From IMG/VR virus record IMGVR_UViG_3300021403_000041, positions 1 to 30,055 of that record: a stretch of DNA of 30,055 nt; one strand, written 5' to 3'. The notes below the pieces were generated by a model. That model made no database searches, had not been told where the DNA came from, and worked only from the letters and a program-made list of their open reading frames with translations. The DNA comes from a virus. Positions 5,250 through 13,637 of the stretch are shown here, in pieces; positions within the stretch are counted from its first letter, which is position 1; each line of letters starts with the position of its first letter. The position numbers and the translations under genes were made by a program.

Positions 5250-5481
5250 GAAGCGTCTAGAGCGCACACGGGCGAGTCTGCCGCCGTCCTATCAGTTTGG
5301 CGATGCGCGAGAAAAGAATTGGGACTCGCACTACGTTCAACCAGTCGGACGCATGATGCGTGATCCAGCCGCATACGCGGAATATCGCAAGCGCTGCGAC
5401 ATTGCCCGCGAACTTGAGCCGAAAACGCTGTCGCAGATTATTCCTATCTGGCTGAATCCAACGCGCGGCGAGTCTCGCTGA
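5242..5481 (+). CDS. Hypothetical protein just before terminase
   Basis: 79 residues, starting MPEKRLERT. It is basic and Tyr-rich (AYAEYRKRCDIARELEP) with no recognised domain. The last base of its TGA is the first base of the terminase ATG (TGATG). Small terminase genes often sit here, but the length and lack of a helix-turn-helix do not support that call. Confidence 0.6.
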   Translation: MPEKRLERTRASLPPSYQFGDAREKNWDSHYVQPVGRMMRDPAAYAEYRKRCDIARELEPKTLSQIIPIWLNPTRGESR

Positions 5482-6911
5482 TGAGCGAACTCGTTTTTAA
5501 GGGCCAGCATCTTCAGTTTCTCCACGATTATTCCGCCGCGATCGACATCGAGGGAAGCCTTTCGTGCGGCAAGACGACCGTATGCCTCTGCAAAGAATTA
5601 CGGATGCTGAAAAAGTATCCAGGGATGCACGTGTTGATCTGCCGCTGGACCGATGACGCGACGAATACACTGTTGCGTCCAGCGCTGGAACAAATGGCGC
5701 GCATCGAAAACGTGATGCTCACATGGAACGACAAGCTGAAGTACTACGACACAGACAACGGCTGCCGCATTTATGCGTTCGGATTGAAAACGCAATCGCA
5801 AGATCCTGAACAGCGCTACGGCAAGATTCGCGGCTTGCCCGTGTCGCGCATTTACGTGGATCAGGCGGAACAGCTTCCCGGCGATATCGCGAGCGAACTG
5901 CTTCTCCGTCTGCGGCCGGACCTTGAGCAGCGCTTAGCTGGGACAGACTTCCCGCGCCAACTCACGTTCTCCCCGAATCCATGCAACACCGATCACTGGC
6001 TCGCAAAACAGTTTCCCACCGACAACCACGTCAAGGGTCGGAAGTACTACGCGCTGAGCATCTTTGAAAATTCGCACAACTTGCCGGACGGCTTCATCGA
6101 CAATGCGCTTATCACGTACCCTGTCGAACATCCGAAGCACCAGACCGTGATCCTGGGTCAGCGCGGACCAAACATCATCGGTGATCCTATCTACGAAAAT
6201 CTCTTCGACCGCGACTCGCACGTGAAACCGATCGCCGCGAACAGAGATACCGGACTACTGGAAGCGTTCGAATTCGGCAAGCACAATCCCGTGTGGGTGC
6301 TGGCGCAGCGTTCGTATCATGGCGGAATGCGCTTGCTGGGCGGCATCATGGGGAAGCGCCTTATGCTGGAAGATTTTCTTCCCATCATCAAAACGTATCG
6401 CGATGACTGGGCCGAAGGATTGCCGATCCGCACCTGCACCGGCCCGCGTCCTGCGCTGATTAAACTCCTGCGCGATGCGGGCTTCAAAGCCGTCTCGCGT
6501 CCAGATGGAGACGCGCACGATGAACAGCTTGTGCAGATCGAAAACATCTCCACCGCGCTCAGGCGACGTGTCGCGGCTCGCGAAGAAGCGCTGCTTATCA
6601 ACGATGCGAAAGCGCGCTGGCTCATCGCTGAAGACGCGACCGAACGGCAGCAGCCGTTTATGGAGTTCGCATTCAGCGGCGGTTATGTGTGGGACACCCA
6701 CATGGTGCGCACGGGCAACAAAGAACTGCGCCAGCCACTCGCCGACGACGAATACGCGAACGTCATGCGCTGCGTCGAAAACCTCATGCTGAACTTCTTC
6801 GCAGGCCAAAAGACCGAAGAAGAGCGCGAAGCGCAGCGCCGCCGACTCGCCACTGGCCCTCCCCTCTCCGTCGCAGTCCCCACTTCCGATAAGAGCTATC
6901 TAGCCTCCTGA
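5481..6911 (+). CDS. terL: Terminase large subunit
   Basis: 476 residues. The N-terminal ATPase shows a Walker A at residues 25-33 (GSLSCGKTT), a Walker B at 123-130 (RIYVDQAE, with D127 and E130) and a coupling motif near 160 (LTFSPNP). The C-terminal half should hold the RNase-H-like nuclease; FEFGKHNP (about residues 260-267) is the likely first acidic strand. This motor cuts concatemeric DNA and pumps it through the portal. Length is usual for the family. It is the last gene before a 208-bp structured gap, and no small subunit was recognised nearby. Confidence 0.88.
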   Translation: MSELVFKGQHLQFLHDYSAAIDIEGSLSCGKTTVCLCKELRMLKKYPGMHVLICRWTDDATNTLLRPALEQMARIENVMLTWNDKLKYYDTDNGCRIYAFGLKTQSQDPEQRYGKIRGLPVSRIYVDQAEQLPGDIASELLLRLRPDLEQRLAGTDFPRQLTFSPNPCNTDHWLAKQFPTDNHVKGRKYYALSIFENSHNLPDGFIDNALITYPVEHPKHQTVILGQRGPNIIGDPIYENLFDRDSHVKPIAANRDTGLLEAFEFGKHNPVWVLAQRSYHGGMRLLGGIMGKRLMLEDFLPIIKTYRDDWAEGLPIRTCTGPRPALIKLLRDAGFKAVSRPDGDAHDEQLVQIENISTALRRRVAAREEALLINDAKARWLIAEDATERQQPFMEFAFSGGYVWDTHMVRTGNKELRQPLADDEYANVMRCVENLMLNFFAGQKTEEEREAQRRRLATGPPLSVAVPTSDKSYLAS

Positions 6912-6928
6912 AATACCCGTAACTGAGG

Positions 6929-7063
6929 CAAATAGGAGAAGGGTCGATTTTGCCCTAGGACGACGATCGGCAGCCGGAACGACCCCATGTGGCCTTTGGC
7001 GATTCGCGTCGTTCCTAGGGCCTGCCAGGGGCCTTCCTGAGCCTCGGAAAAAGGGTCTATTTG
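6929..7063. other. Nested inverted repeat in the terminase/virion gap
   Basis: In the 208-base gap 6912-7119 an inner pair, CCCTAGGACGACG (6953-6965) and CGTCGTTCCTAGGG (7007-7020), can form a 13-bp stem with one bulged base; GCCC/GGGC extends it. An outer pair, CAAATAG (6929-6935) and CTATTTG (7057-7063), encloses it. GGGTCG (6941) can alternatively pair with CGACCC (6980). This could be a structured RNA, a terminator-antiterminator, a packaging or recombination site, or a tiny mobile element. No good coding frame is seen. Confidence 0.55.
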
Positions 7064-7093
7064 TCGTGTAAATGGGCTTGACTTTCCTGTTTG

Positions 7094-7102
7094 TGCTACA
7101 CT
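7094..7102 (+). promoter_or_regulatory. Possible extended -10 late promoter
   Basis: TGCTACACT is an extended -10 (TGn plus TACACT). A TTGACT at 7078 is too close (13 bases) to be a standard -35. Transcription would start near 7108, about 12 bases before the first virion-block gene, which lacks a clear Shine-Dalgarno. Confidence 0.35.
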
Positions 7103-7119
7103 CGCGTCCACGTTTTCTC

Positions 7120-7449
7120 ATGTCCAATGACGCCTTCAGTCAACTCGCCCTCGCCAGCGATCCGCGCTTCCTCCTGCGTCTCAAGGGCGCATGTGTCGTC
7201 GTGGCCGAACAGATTTTTGCCGAAGATCCTGCCACGCCGAATCATGCCGCCCGTCTCGCCCTCGCGACGAGCGTGTTGAGGACGCCGGAATCTTCAGCCG
7301 CGTTCGCACAGTTTTTCGTCATGCGGCCCAACGTGATTGACTTTGCGACCACCTATGACTTCCATGCGTTACAGGTGACGACGGCCGCTGGCGATGCTGA
7401 TCTGCAATCGCAGATTGCGACGGACTGGAATACACTCACTGCCCTCTGA
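7120..7449 (+). CDS. Hypothetical protein, first of virion block
   Basis: 109 residues from ATG at 7120 (MSNDAFSQLALA); an upstream in-frame start at 7072 would lie in the structured gap and is rejected. The protein is all-helical by composition. Helical segments include FLLRLKGACVVVAEQIFAED and HAARLALATSVLRTP. Placed two genes before the portal, it may be a head-assembly factor. Family not recognised. No strong ribosome site is seen. Confidence 0.6.
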   Translation: MSNDAFSQLALASDPRFLLRLKGACVVVAEQIFAEDPATPNHAARLALATSVLRTPESSAAFAQFFVMRPNVIDFATTYDFHALQVTTAAGDADLQSQIATDWNTLTAL

Positions 7450-7450
7450 A

Positions 7451-7717
7451 ATGGCGGACGATATGACCGTGGCTGATCATCTCGCCGCTTCGCGTGACGC
7501 CCATATTCGCTATCGTAGTCTCCACGATGCTTCGAAAAATGCCGATGCGGTAGGGATGGGGGCGGCCATCCAAGATGCTTTGGATCATCGGCGTGCGGCC
7601 GATTTTGCCGATCCGACGCATAGCGATCCCGCCTGGCAGGTGGATGTCTTTGACGGCAAGCCCGTGTCACATGCGGATCTGATGACGTTCTACGAGACCT
7701 ATCGTGCTACCCACTGA
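7451..7717 (+). CDS. Hypothetical protein upstream of portal
   Basis: 88 residues from ATG at 7451 (MADDMTVADHLAASRDAH), two bases after the previous TGA. Helical, His- and Asp-rich, no domain recognised. Its 3' end overlaps the portal start by 14 bases, so portal translation is probably coupled to it. Confidence 0.6.
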   Translation: MADDMTVADHLAASRDAHIRYRSLHDASKNADAVGMGAAIQDALDHRRAADFADPTHSDPAWQVDVFDGKPVSHADLMTFYETYRATH

Positions 7718-10046
7718 CACCGACGTGGCACCAGACAGCGCGCCACGCCAGACGCGCACCACGCGTCAAACGACCGAATTCATGGCGCTCGCACGCGAGC
7801 GCAAAAAACAAGCCGACGAAGCCGACCAGAAGCAATGCGCGCGTGAGCGCGAGGACATCGCGTTCTACAACGGCGATCAGTGGCCTGACGAAGCGAAACG
7901 CGCCAGAGCTGCGCAACCCGCGACGGGAAACGTTCCTGCTACGTCCGCGCGGCCGATGCCCGTGATCAATAAACTGCGCGAACCGATTCGCAACGTGCTG
8001 AATGATGAGCGCGATAGCGACATTGGTGTTCAGCTCGTACCCGCTGATGACTTCGGCGATCTTGGTCTCACCATCGACGACACCGAAATCAAACTCCGCG
8101 AAGGGCTGATCCGGCGCATTCAGCGCGATTCGTCGGCGGCAGACGCGCGGACGTGGGCGTTTAGTCGCGCCGCCATTGCGGGACGCGGCTATTACGCCGT
8201 GATGACGCGCTTCGTCGAAGGCAAAAGCATGGACAAAGAAATTTTTGTCATGCGCATCTACAACCAAGACGCGGTCTGGATGGACCCGGCCCACGAACAG
8301 CCGGATGGCTCAGATGCGGAATGGGAAGGATTCGGCACGTGGATGTCTTGGGAACGCTATAAAGCGACATGGCCCCATAGCGCCAAACACCCCAACCGCA
8401 TTAGCGCGGGCACCGATGGTGATTTCGCGGCGTGGACCACTGAGCATCCCGATTGGATTCGCACCGAGGGCGACAACAAATCCGTCTATGTCACGGATTA
8501 CTACTACGTCGAATACGAATCGCGTGAACTCTGTAAATTAATCGATGGCTCTACGCAGTGGTGGGACGAGCTCCCCGAGGAGATTACCGACGACATGATT
8601 GTGGATCGTCGGACCTGTGTAGAGCGCAAGGTGAAATGGGCGAAAATTGATGGGATCAATGACGCCCCGTTGGAAGAGACGGATTGGGAGTCGCCGTTTC
8701 TGCCGATCGTGAAAGTGCTCGGCGAAGAACTCCATCCGCACGACAATGAGCGTCGAGCGGAAGGCATGGTCCGCCCTGCGCGATCCTCGCAAGAGGGATT
8801 CAACTACATGATCGCGAAGCAGATTGAGATGGTGGGACAAACCCCCATCTCGCCGCTGCTCGTGGACCCTGAATCCATCGAAGGCTGGGAAGAATGGTAC
8901 AAAGTCGCGCCGTCGCGCCCGTTCTACATGCTGCCGGCCCGAACCTGGGACGATCAGGGGCGACAGTTTCGTGAACCGCATCGGCCCAACGCGGACCCGA
9001 ATATCGTACCCGTCGCGCAATCAACGCAGATGTTTGAGCAGGCGATTCAGAGCACGACCGCTGTCCCGGCCGCCGCGCTCGGCGACATTGATCCAGTCAC
9101 GCGGAGCGGAAAAGCCCTCAGTGTCCTGACAAAAAATTCCAAGCTCTCCACGAGCAACTTCATGGGGAATCTCTCTCGCTCGGTGCGCTATGAGGGATTG
9201 ATCGAGAACAGCTTGCTCTATCCGATCTACGGGAAATCGCCCAATCGGCTGGTGAGAATTTTGATTGGCAACGACAGTCATTTGGCGATGATTGCCGATC
9301 AGAGTCAGCCACCTTCCCCACAAGACGCCGCGTTAGCCCAGCGGGCCAAGGTGGTCGGGAAACTCACCCCAGACGCCCGCTTCAATGTCATCGTCAAAGT
9401 GACGAAGGCCTATGAGGAACGCCGCGACGAAGAGCGGGCGATGCTGGCGGAAGTGTTTACGGCGAGCCCTGAAACATTTACGTGGTTTGCTGACATTTTC
9501 CTGAAAGATGGTGACGGTCCAGGTTCAGAAGAACTCTCTGAGCGCGCGAAGGTGATGCTCCCGCCCCCAATTCAAGCGATGCTCGCCGCAAAGGCGCAAG
9601 GCCAAGCGCCACCGACGCCTCAGGAAATGCAACTCCACGCCCAGAACGCCAAGCTTCAGCAGCAAGTCCAAGAACTTGGGATGAAGGTGCAGACTAAACA
9701 AGTCGAGCAGGAGGGGAAAATGCAAATCACGCAGGTCCAAGAGGCCCACGAAGACCAGAGGGCGGCCATGGATCGCGAAGTAAAAATCGCCGTGGCTGAA
9801 ATTGCGGCGCAAGCCAAGCAAGCCTTGCAGGATATGGCCCTCTTCTATGAAGAGCGCGCCCGTATCGGCGCGCAAATTCATGAACATGCCATCGGCAGTG
9901 CGGACGGAGCCAGAGCCATGGCATTGGCGCACAAAACCGCGCAACTAGAAGCAGGCCAGTCCGTGATTGACCATCAGCATGCGCTCACGGAGAATGTCCA
10001 GCAAGCCGCCTTGCAGCCAGCGCCGACCGAGGGCACGCCAGCATGA
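7704..10046 (+). CDS. Portal protein, P22-type
   Basis: 780 residues from GTG at 7704; an ATG about 26 codons later is possible. The first 550 residues fit the P22-type portal: EDIAFYNGDQWPDE, then VINKLREPIRNVLNDERDSD, RRIQRDSSAADARTWAFSRA and WMDPAHEQPDGSDAEW. The C-terminal 200 residues are a long Gln/Glu/Ala-rich coiled coil (about 640-760), matching the helical barrel of the P22 portal that lines the capsid channel. Twelve copies would form the ring where terminase docks and through which DNA enters and leaves. Its TGA overlaps the next ATG. Confidence 0.88.
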   Translation: MLPTDTDVAPDSAPRQTRTTRQTTEFMALARERKKQADEADQKQCAREREDIAFYNGDQWPDEAKRARAAQPATGNVPATSARPMPVINKLREPIRNVLNDERDSDIGVQLVPADDFGDLGLTIDDTEIKLREGLIRRIQRDSSAADARTWAFSRAAIAGRGYYAVMTRFVEGKSMDKEIFVMRIYNQDAVWMDPAHEQPDGSDAEWEGFGTWMSWERYKATWPHSAKHPNRISAGTDGDFAAWTTEHPDWIRTEGDNKSVYVTDYYYVEYESRELCKLIDGSTQWWDELPEEITDDMIVDRRTCVERKVKWAKIDGINDAPLEETDWESPFLPIVKVLGEELHPHDNERRAEGMVRPARSSQEGFNYMIAKQIEMVGQTPISPLLVDPESIEGWEEWYKVAPSRPFYMLPARTWDDQGRQFREPHRPNADPNIVPVAQSTQMFEQAIQSTTAVPAAALGDIDPVTRSGKALSVLTKNSKLSTSNFMGNLSRSVRYEGLIENSLLYPIYGKSPNRLVRILIGNDSHLAMIADQSQPPSPQDAALAQRAKVVGKLTPDARFNVIVKVTKAYEERRDEERAMLAEVFTASPETFTWFADIFLKDGDGPGSEELSERAKVMLPPPIQAMLAAKAQGQAPPTPQEMQLHAQNAKLQQQVQELGMKVQTKQVEQEGKMQITQVQEAHEDQRAAMDREVKIAVAEIAAQAKQALQDMALFYEERARIGAQIHEHAIGSADGARAMALAHKTAQLEAGQSVIDHQHALTENVQQAALQPAPTEGTPA

Positions 10047-10330
10047 GCCGTGAGCAATTACACTTCGCCACTCATCCAGACGATCATGTCTGCTACGAAT
10101 ACTTCACTGCGTGGTTTCAATTTCTCGACGCACAAGGAGCCCTGACCATGAGCACCGTTGCTGATCTCAAAACATCTGTCGATAACTTGGCCGCTGCGGT
10201 CGCGAAAGTCTCGGCCGAAGTCGCCGCACTGAAGGCTGTGCCTCACGTGGTGCAGAACGTCGAACAGGCTGATCTGGATGCGACCGTGACGGCTGTTGAT
10301 GCCGCGACGGCATCACTTACAGCGCTGTAG
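10043..10330 (+). CDS. Small coiled-coil protein with two possible starts
   Basis: 95 residues from ATG at 10043, overlapping the portal stop. A second in-frame ATG at 10148 has a strong AAGGAG eight bases upstream and would give a 60-residue protein beginning MSTVADLKTSVDNL. The second part is a heptad coiled coil (LAAAVAKVSAEVAALKA). The first part (HVCYEYFTAWFQFLDAQG) may act as a short separate module. Small coiled-coil proteins next to portal or scaffold genes are common in such phages; role unknown. Confidence 0.65.
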   Translation: MSREQLHFATHPDDHVCYEYFTAWFQFLDAQGALTMSTVADLKTSVDNLAAAVAKVSAEVAALKAVPHVVQNVEQADLDATVTAVDAATASLTAL

Positions 10331-10332
10331 CC

Positions 10333-10635
10333 ATGCCAGCGAAATCACGCGCTCAGGAACGCCTAATGCAGGCGGCTGAGCATGGCGCGTCATTTCCGAT
10401 GGCGCGCAAACTGCGTCGGACGATGACGCATGCGCAGTTGCACGATTTTGCGGTAGGGTCAGAGAAGAACAAGCCGTCACACGTGCTGCATCCGAAAATG
10501 CAGCAACGATCGCAAATGGTGAAAGCCGCGCATACCCATCTCGCGCTGCATCTGCCTGGATTCAGGGCGATGCCAGCCGCGAGACGTATGAAAGCTGTAC
10601 AGGCGCACGTCACTCGTCAACTCAAAGGACGCTAA
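10333..10635 (+). CDS. DUF3008-like basic protein
   Basis: 100 residues. The start MPAKSRAQERLM and the later MTHAQLHDFAVGSEKNKP follow the pattern of DUF3008-type proteins (MPAKSKAQ, helix, then MT/S..LxxFA). Highly basic and His-rich. Its TAA overlaps the scaffold ATG (TAATG). Function unknown; it may bind DNA or the scaffold. Confidence 0.65.
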   Translation: MPAKSRAQERLMQAAEHGASFPMARKLRRTMTHAQLHDFAVGSEKNKPSHVLHPKMQQRSQMVKAAHTHLALHLPGFRAMPAARRMKAVQAHVTRQLKGR

Positions 10636-11708
10636 TGGCCGAACAGGAAATCATCGCTCCCGCCGCTGATGCTGATGTCTCGCTCGCTGATCATGAAGCG
10701 AGTTACGCGCCAGCCAATAGTTTTGATGAACAAGTGGCAAATGCTGCCCCTGTGCCAGCGGTCGAAGCTATTGATGAGGATGAGGAACCTGAGTCAGTCG
10801 TTCCCCCGAACGGACCTGCTCCCACACGCCATCGTGCGGCGAGTCAACAAGCGAAGCCCGACGACGTGGCAGCAATTGGAGAACTCACAAAGCGGGTACG
10901 GGCCGCTGAGGCGGAACTCGGGATTACACGTAAGCCCGGCGAGAGTCAGCGTGTCTTCAATCTCAGAAAGCAGGTCGAGATCGCAGAACGGCTCAAGGCC
11001 GTCTCGAAGCCTGCTTCAGTGTTGGCCCCGCCGCTCGCAGCGGCTCCAGTCGTCGCGAATGCGCCTTCTGCCTTTGCTGATCCAGAGCCTACCCAAGCGC
11101 AGTTCATGGATAAGGCCGATCCATACGGAGCCTTTGTCAGTGCCCATACCCGATGGGAGTGGAAAAAAGAACAATTTGATGCCGAACAGGCGAACGCCAA
11201 GACCCAGCAAGCCCAGGAATTAAAAGCGCGTCAAGAGAAATTTGCGGGGTGGGTGAAAGGCGTCGAAGATACCCATACGGCACGAATGACGACCTTCATT
11301 TCGAATAATCAGGCCGTAAAAGCTGAAATGGAAGCCGCTGCTGATCTGAGTATCAGCCCCATTATGTATGGGGCCGTGACTTTGTCTGAGCGCGGTCCAG
11401 AAATCATGTTAGAGTATGCCCGTCATCCTGAGTTAGTGGAAGACTTGTTCCTTCAGACTGAAGGCAAGCCGTTAATCCAGCGGGATGGCACCGTGAATCC
11501 TCTCGTTGCGATTGTGCAACGCCGCCTCATATCGCGCTTGTCGGCCGCCTCGACTGGATCGGCCCCTGCGCGCGTAGCAGTTCCGGTGACTCGTCCTCCC
11601 AATCCAGTGAGGACTGCGCCACAAACGCCGAGCGCCACGCCGCCCGGCGATGGTGCGTCCTTAGCGGATCACGAACGCTTCTACGGACCCAAGCACCGTC
11701 GCTCATGA
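10635..11708 (+). CDS. Scaffolding protein (predicted)
   Basis: 357 residues, acidic at the N terminus and basic at the very end (GPKHRRS), with long helical stretches (WEWKKEQFDAEQANAKTQQA). Position between portal and coat, composition, and a short basic C terminus are the usual marks of a P22-like scaffold, which directs coat assembly and leaves the shell. The motif HEASYAP (residues 20-26) near the start and HERFYGP (346-352) near the end are near copies, both preceded by SLAD. The call rests on context rather than on a conserved domain. Confidence 0.7.
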   Translation: MAEQEIIAPAADADVSLADHEASYAPANSFDEQVANAAPVPAVEAIDEDEEPESVVPPNGPAPTRHRAASQQAKPDDVAAIGELTKRVRAAEAELGITRKPGESQRVFNLRKQVEIAERLKAVSKPASVLAPPLAAAPVVANAPSAFADPEPTQAQFMDKADPYGAFVSAHTRWEWKKEQFDAEQANAKTQQAQELKARQEKFAGWVKGVEDTHTARMTTFISNNQAVKAEMEAAADLSISPIMYGAVTLSERGPEIMLEYARHPELVEDLFLQTEGKPLIQRDGTVNPLVAIVQRRLISRLSAASTGSAPARVAVPVTRPPNPVRTAPQTPSATPPGDGASLADHERFYGPKHRRS

Positions 11709-11743
11709 GGTAACGTCGCGCTGCGGCCTTGAGGGTCGCAGTT

Positions 11744-12979
11744 GTGATTAACAATCTGTTCATTACGCCGCAGTGGGTCGCGACCGATACCGCTGCGGGC
11801 TTTGCAGGGAATACGCGGCTGATCAACTTGTTTTCCCGCGAATGGGATAACACGTGGCGCGATTTGCCGGACGGCGCGAAGATCGGTTACACCGCGCAGG
11901 TCAGGATTGACCAGCGCTGGCAGGTCTTTGAGGGGCAGGCGCTGCAACAGCAGGCCATCCTCAATCAGACCGTTCCGATTACCATCAATCATCAATTCCA
12001 AGTCGCGCATGGTTGGTCTTCGGCGGATCAATCGCTCGTCGTGGAAGAAGTGCAGCGCTACACCCGGACCGCGGGCAAAGCGATGGCGGGCAAGTGGGAC
12101 GTGGTGGCGGGACAGGAAGTCTATCGCCTGTGCTATTACCAGATCGGTTCCCCTGGTGTCCCGCTGAATTCGGATCAGGCGTGGCTGGACGGCGTGGCGA
12201 AGCTCGTGAACGTCGCCGTGCCGGATGACGATTTGTGGGCTGCGCTCGACGTCAAGACGCACTCCAAACTGCTCGGCGCGAACATCGGCGCGTTCAACCC
12301 GCAGGCGCAGATCAGCAAGTACTTTAAGACCGGCCAGTTCAACGAAGGCGCGCTTGGTGTCGAAGGTTGGGTCAAAGATCCCAACATGCCGACGCATACG
12401 ACAGGCACGTTCACGTCTTCGACGCCGCTGGTCAGTGGCGCACTACAGACAGGTTCCACGCTCGTCACGAGCGGCTGGGGCACGTACGCCTTCAAGGCCG
12501 GTGACACGTTCTACATCGCTGGCGTCAATGCGGTGAATCCTGTGACCTACGTGGACACGGGCGATCCGCAGGCGTTCTCATTGCAGGTGGATCTGTCTGG
12601 CGCGGGTTCGGCGACATTCACCGTCTCTCCACCGATCATCACGTCTGGGCCGTTGCAGACGGTGACGGCGTCTCCAGCCAACAATGCGACGATCACATTC
12701 GTCGGTTCGACGGGTAACGTCAACGCGACGATGGCGGCGCAGACATCGAAACAATCGCTGCTCTTCAATCCGGACGCGTTTGCGTTCGTGATGGCCGACC
12801 TTCCCGGGACATTGGCTGGGGCGGTGACTGGGCGATTCGTAGGCGATCCGAAATCGAAGATTAAGGGCCGCTACGTCGATCAGTACAACATTCAGACCGA
12901 CCAACTGCCACGGCGCTACGACACTATCGGCGGCGTGGCGTGCATCCTGCCCTATTTCGCCCTCCGGGCGTGGAGCTAA
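11744..12979 (+). CDS. Major capsid protein, P22 coat type
   Basis: 411 residues from GTG at 11744, preceded by GAGGG eight bases upstream; TTG at 11729 in frame is less likely. The plan fits the P22 gp5 coat family: an N-terminal strand (NNLFITPQWVATDTAAGFAG), a scaffold-facing region, then a Thr/Ser/Gly-rich beta insertion (about 225-335), and the fold end PDAFAFVMADLPGTL. The insertion is in the position where P22 coat carries its I-domain. It forms the icosahedral shell. It follows scaffold directly, as in P22-like phages. Confidence 0.82.
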   Translation: MINNLFITPQWVATDTAAGFAGNTRLINLFSREWDNTWRDLPDGAKIGYTAQVRIDQRWQVFEGQALQQQAILNQTVPITINHQFQVAHGWSSADQSLVVEEVQRYTRTAGKAMAGKWDVVAGQEVYRLCYYQIGSPGVPLNSDQAWLDGVAKLVNVAVPDDDLWAALDVKTHSKLLGANIGAFNPQAQISKYFKTGQFNEGALGVEGWVKDPNMPTHTTGTFTSSTPLVSGALQTGSTLVTSGWGTYAFKAGDTFYIAGVNAVNPVTYVDTGDPQAFSLQVDLSGAGSATFTVSPPIITSGPLQTVTASPANNATITFVGSTGNVNATMAAQTSKQSLLFNPDAFAFVMADLPGTLAGAVTGRFVGDPKSKIKGRYVDQYNIQTDQLPRRYDTIGGVACILPYFALRAWS

Positions 12980-12983
12980 ATCG

Positions 12984-13625
12984 ATGGCACTTGTGCGAAC
13001 GACTCTCACCGCTCCCATCACCTCCAATCAGCTCACCTTCGGTGTGGCGAGCACGCTCAATGCCGCATTTCCTGGCGTTGGCGCGGCTCCGCTCACGTAC
13101 CAGGCAATGGTGATTGATGATGAGGTGATGTTCCTCGTCAGTTGCCCGGCCACGAATGTCGTTACGGTGCGGGGCCGTGGCTCTGACGGGACGGACGCTG
13201 TTCCTCATGACATTGGCTCGTCTGTTGTCACCACGTCGAATGCGCAGGACTGGCCGTCCGCGCAGGCGGGTATGAGCACGCTGCGTCCGCCGTCTACGCA
13301 GGACATCGTGACCTATGGTCAGTCCGGCGTTATCGCGGTGCCAGTGGAAGGGCAGACCACTGTTTATCTCGCGGCCACTTCGGCCGGAGCCTATACGTTG
13401 GGGGCTCCGTCGCTCGCACTGAATGGCATCGAAATGACGATTACCTCGCAGACAGCATTCGCGCACGTCATTGTGGCGACGAGTCTGTTCTTTCCCAGTA
13501 ACGCGGCGGGTCCACTGAGCACAGCGACGTATCCAGGCAACATCGGCGCGACGATGCAGATCGTGGCGCAGAACGGCGTCTGGAACGTGATCAATGCCAG
13601 CATCTCGCCGGTGGTCTTCACGTAA
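12984..13625 (+). CDS. Virion structural protein (hypothetical)
   Basis: 213 residues, beta-rich, low in charge and rich in Ala, Thr, Val and Ser, as for capsid surface or neck proteins. GGAG nine bases upstream supports the ATG. Features include VTVRGRGSDGTDAVPHD near residue 60 and a Gly-rich C-terminal half. Directly after the coat gene, it could be a decoration or head-completion protein. No family recognised. Confidence 0.6.
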   Translation: MALVRTTLTAPITSNQLTFGVASTLNAAFPGVGAAPLTYQAMVIDDEVMFLVSCPATNVVTVRGRGSDGTDAVPHDIGSSVVTTSNAQDWPSAQAGMSTLRPPSTQDIVTYGQSGVIAVPVEGQTTVYLAATSAGAYTLGAPSLALNGIEMTITSQTAFAHVIVATSLFFPSNAAGPLSTATYPGNIGATMQIVAQNGVWNVINASISPVVFT

Positions 13626-13637
13626 GGGAGTTAGCGC

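Noticed and set aside
7078-7102. Standard -35/-10 promoter TTGACT with TACACT
   Set aside because: The spacer is 13 bases, too short; only an extended -10 reading is tenable.
6896-7127. Two minus-strand frames of 71 and 75 codons in the terminase/virion gap
   Set aside because: They lie across the inverted repeat, lack ribosome sites and show no protein-like pattern.
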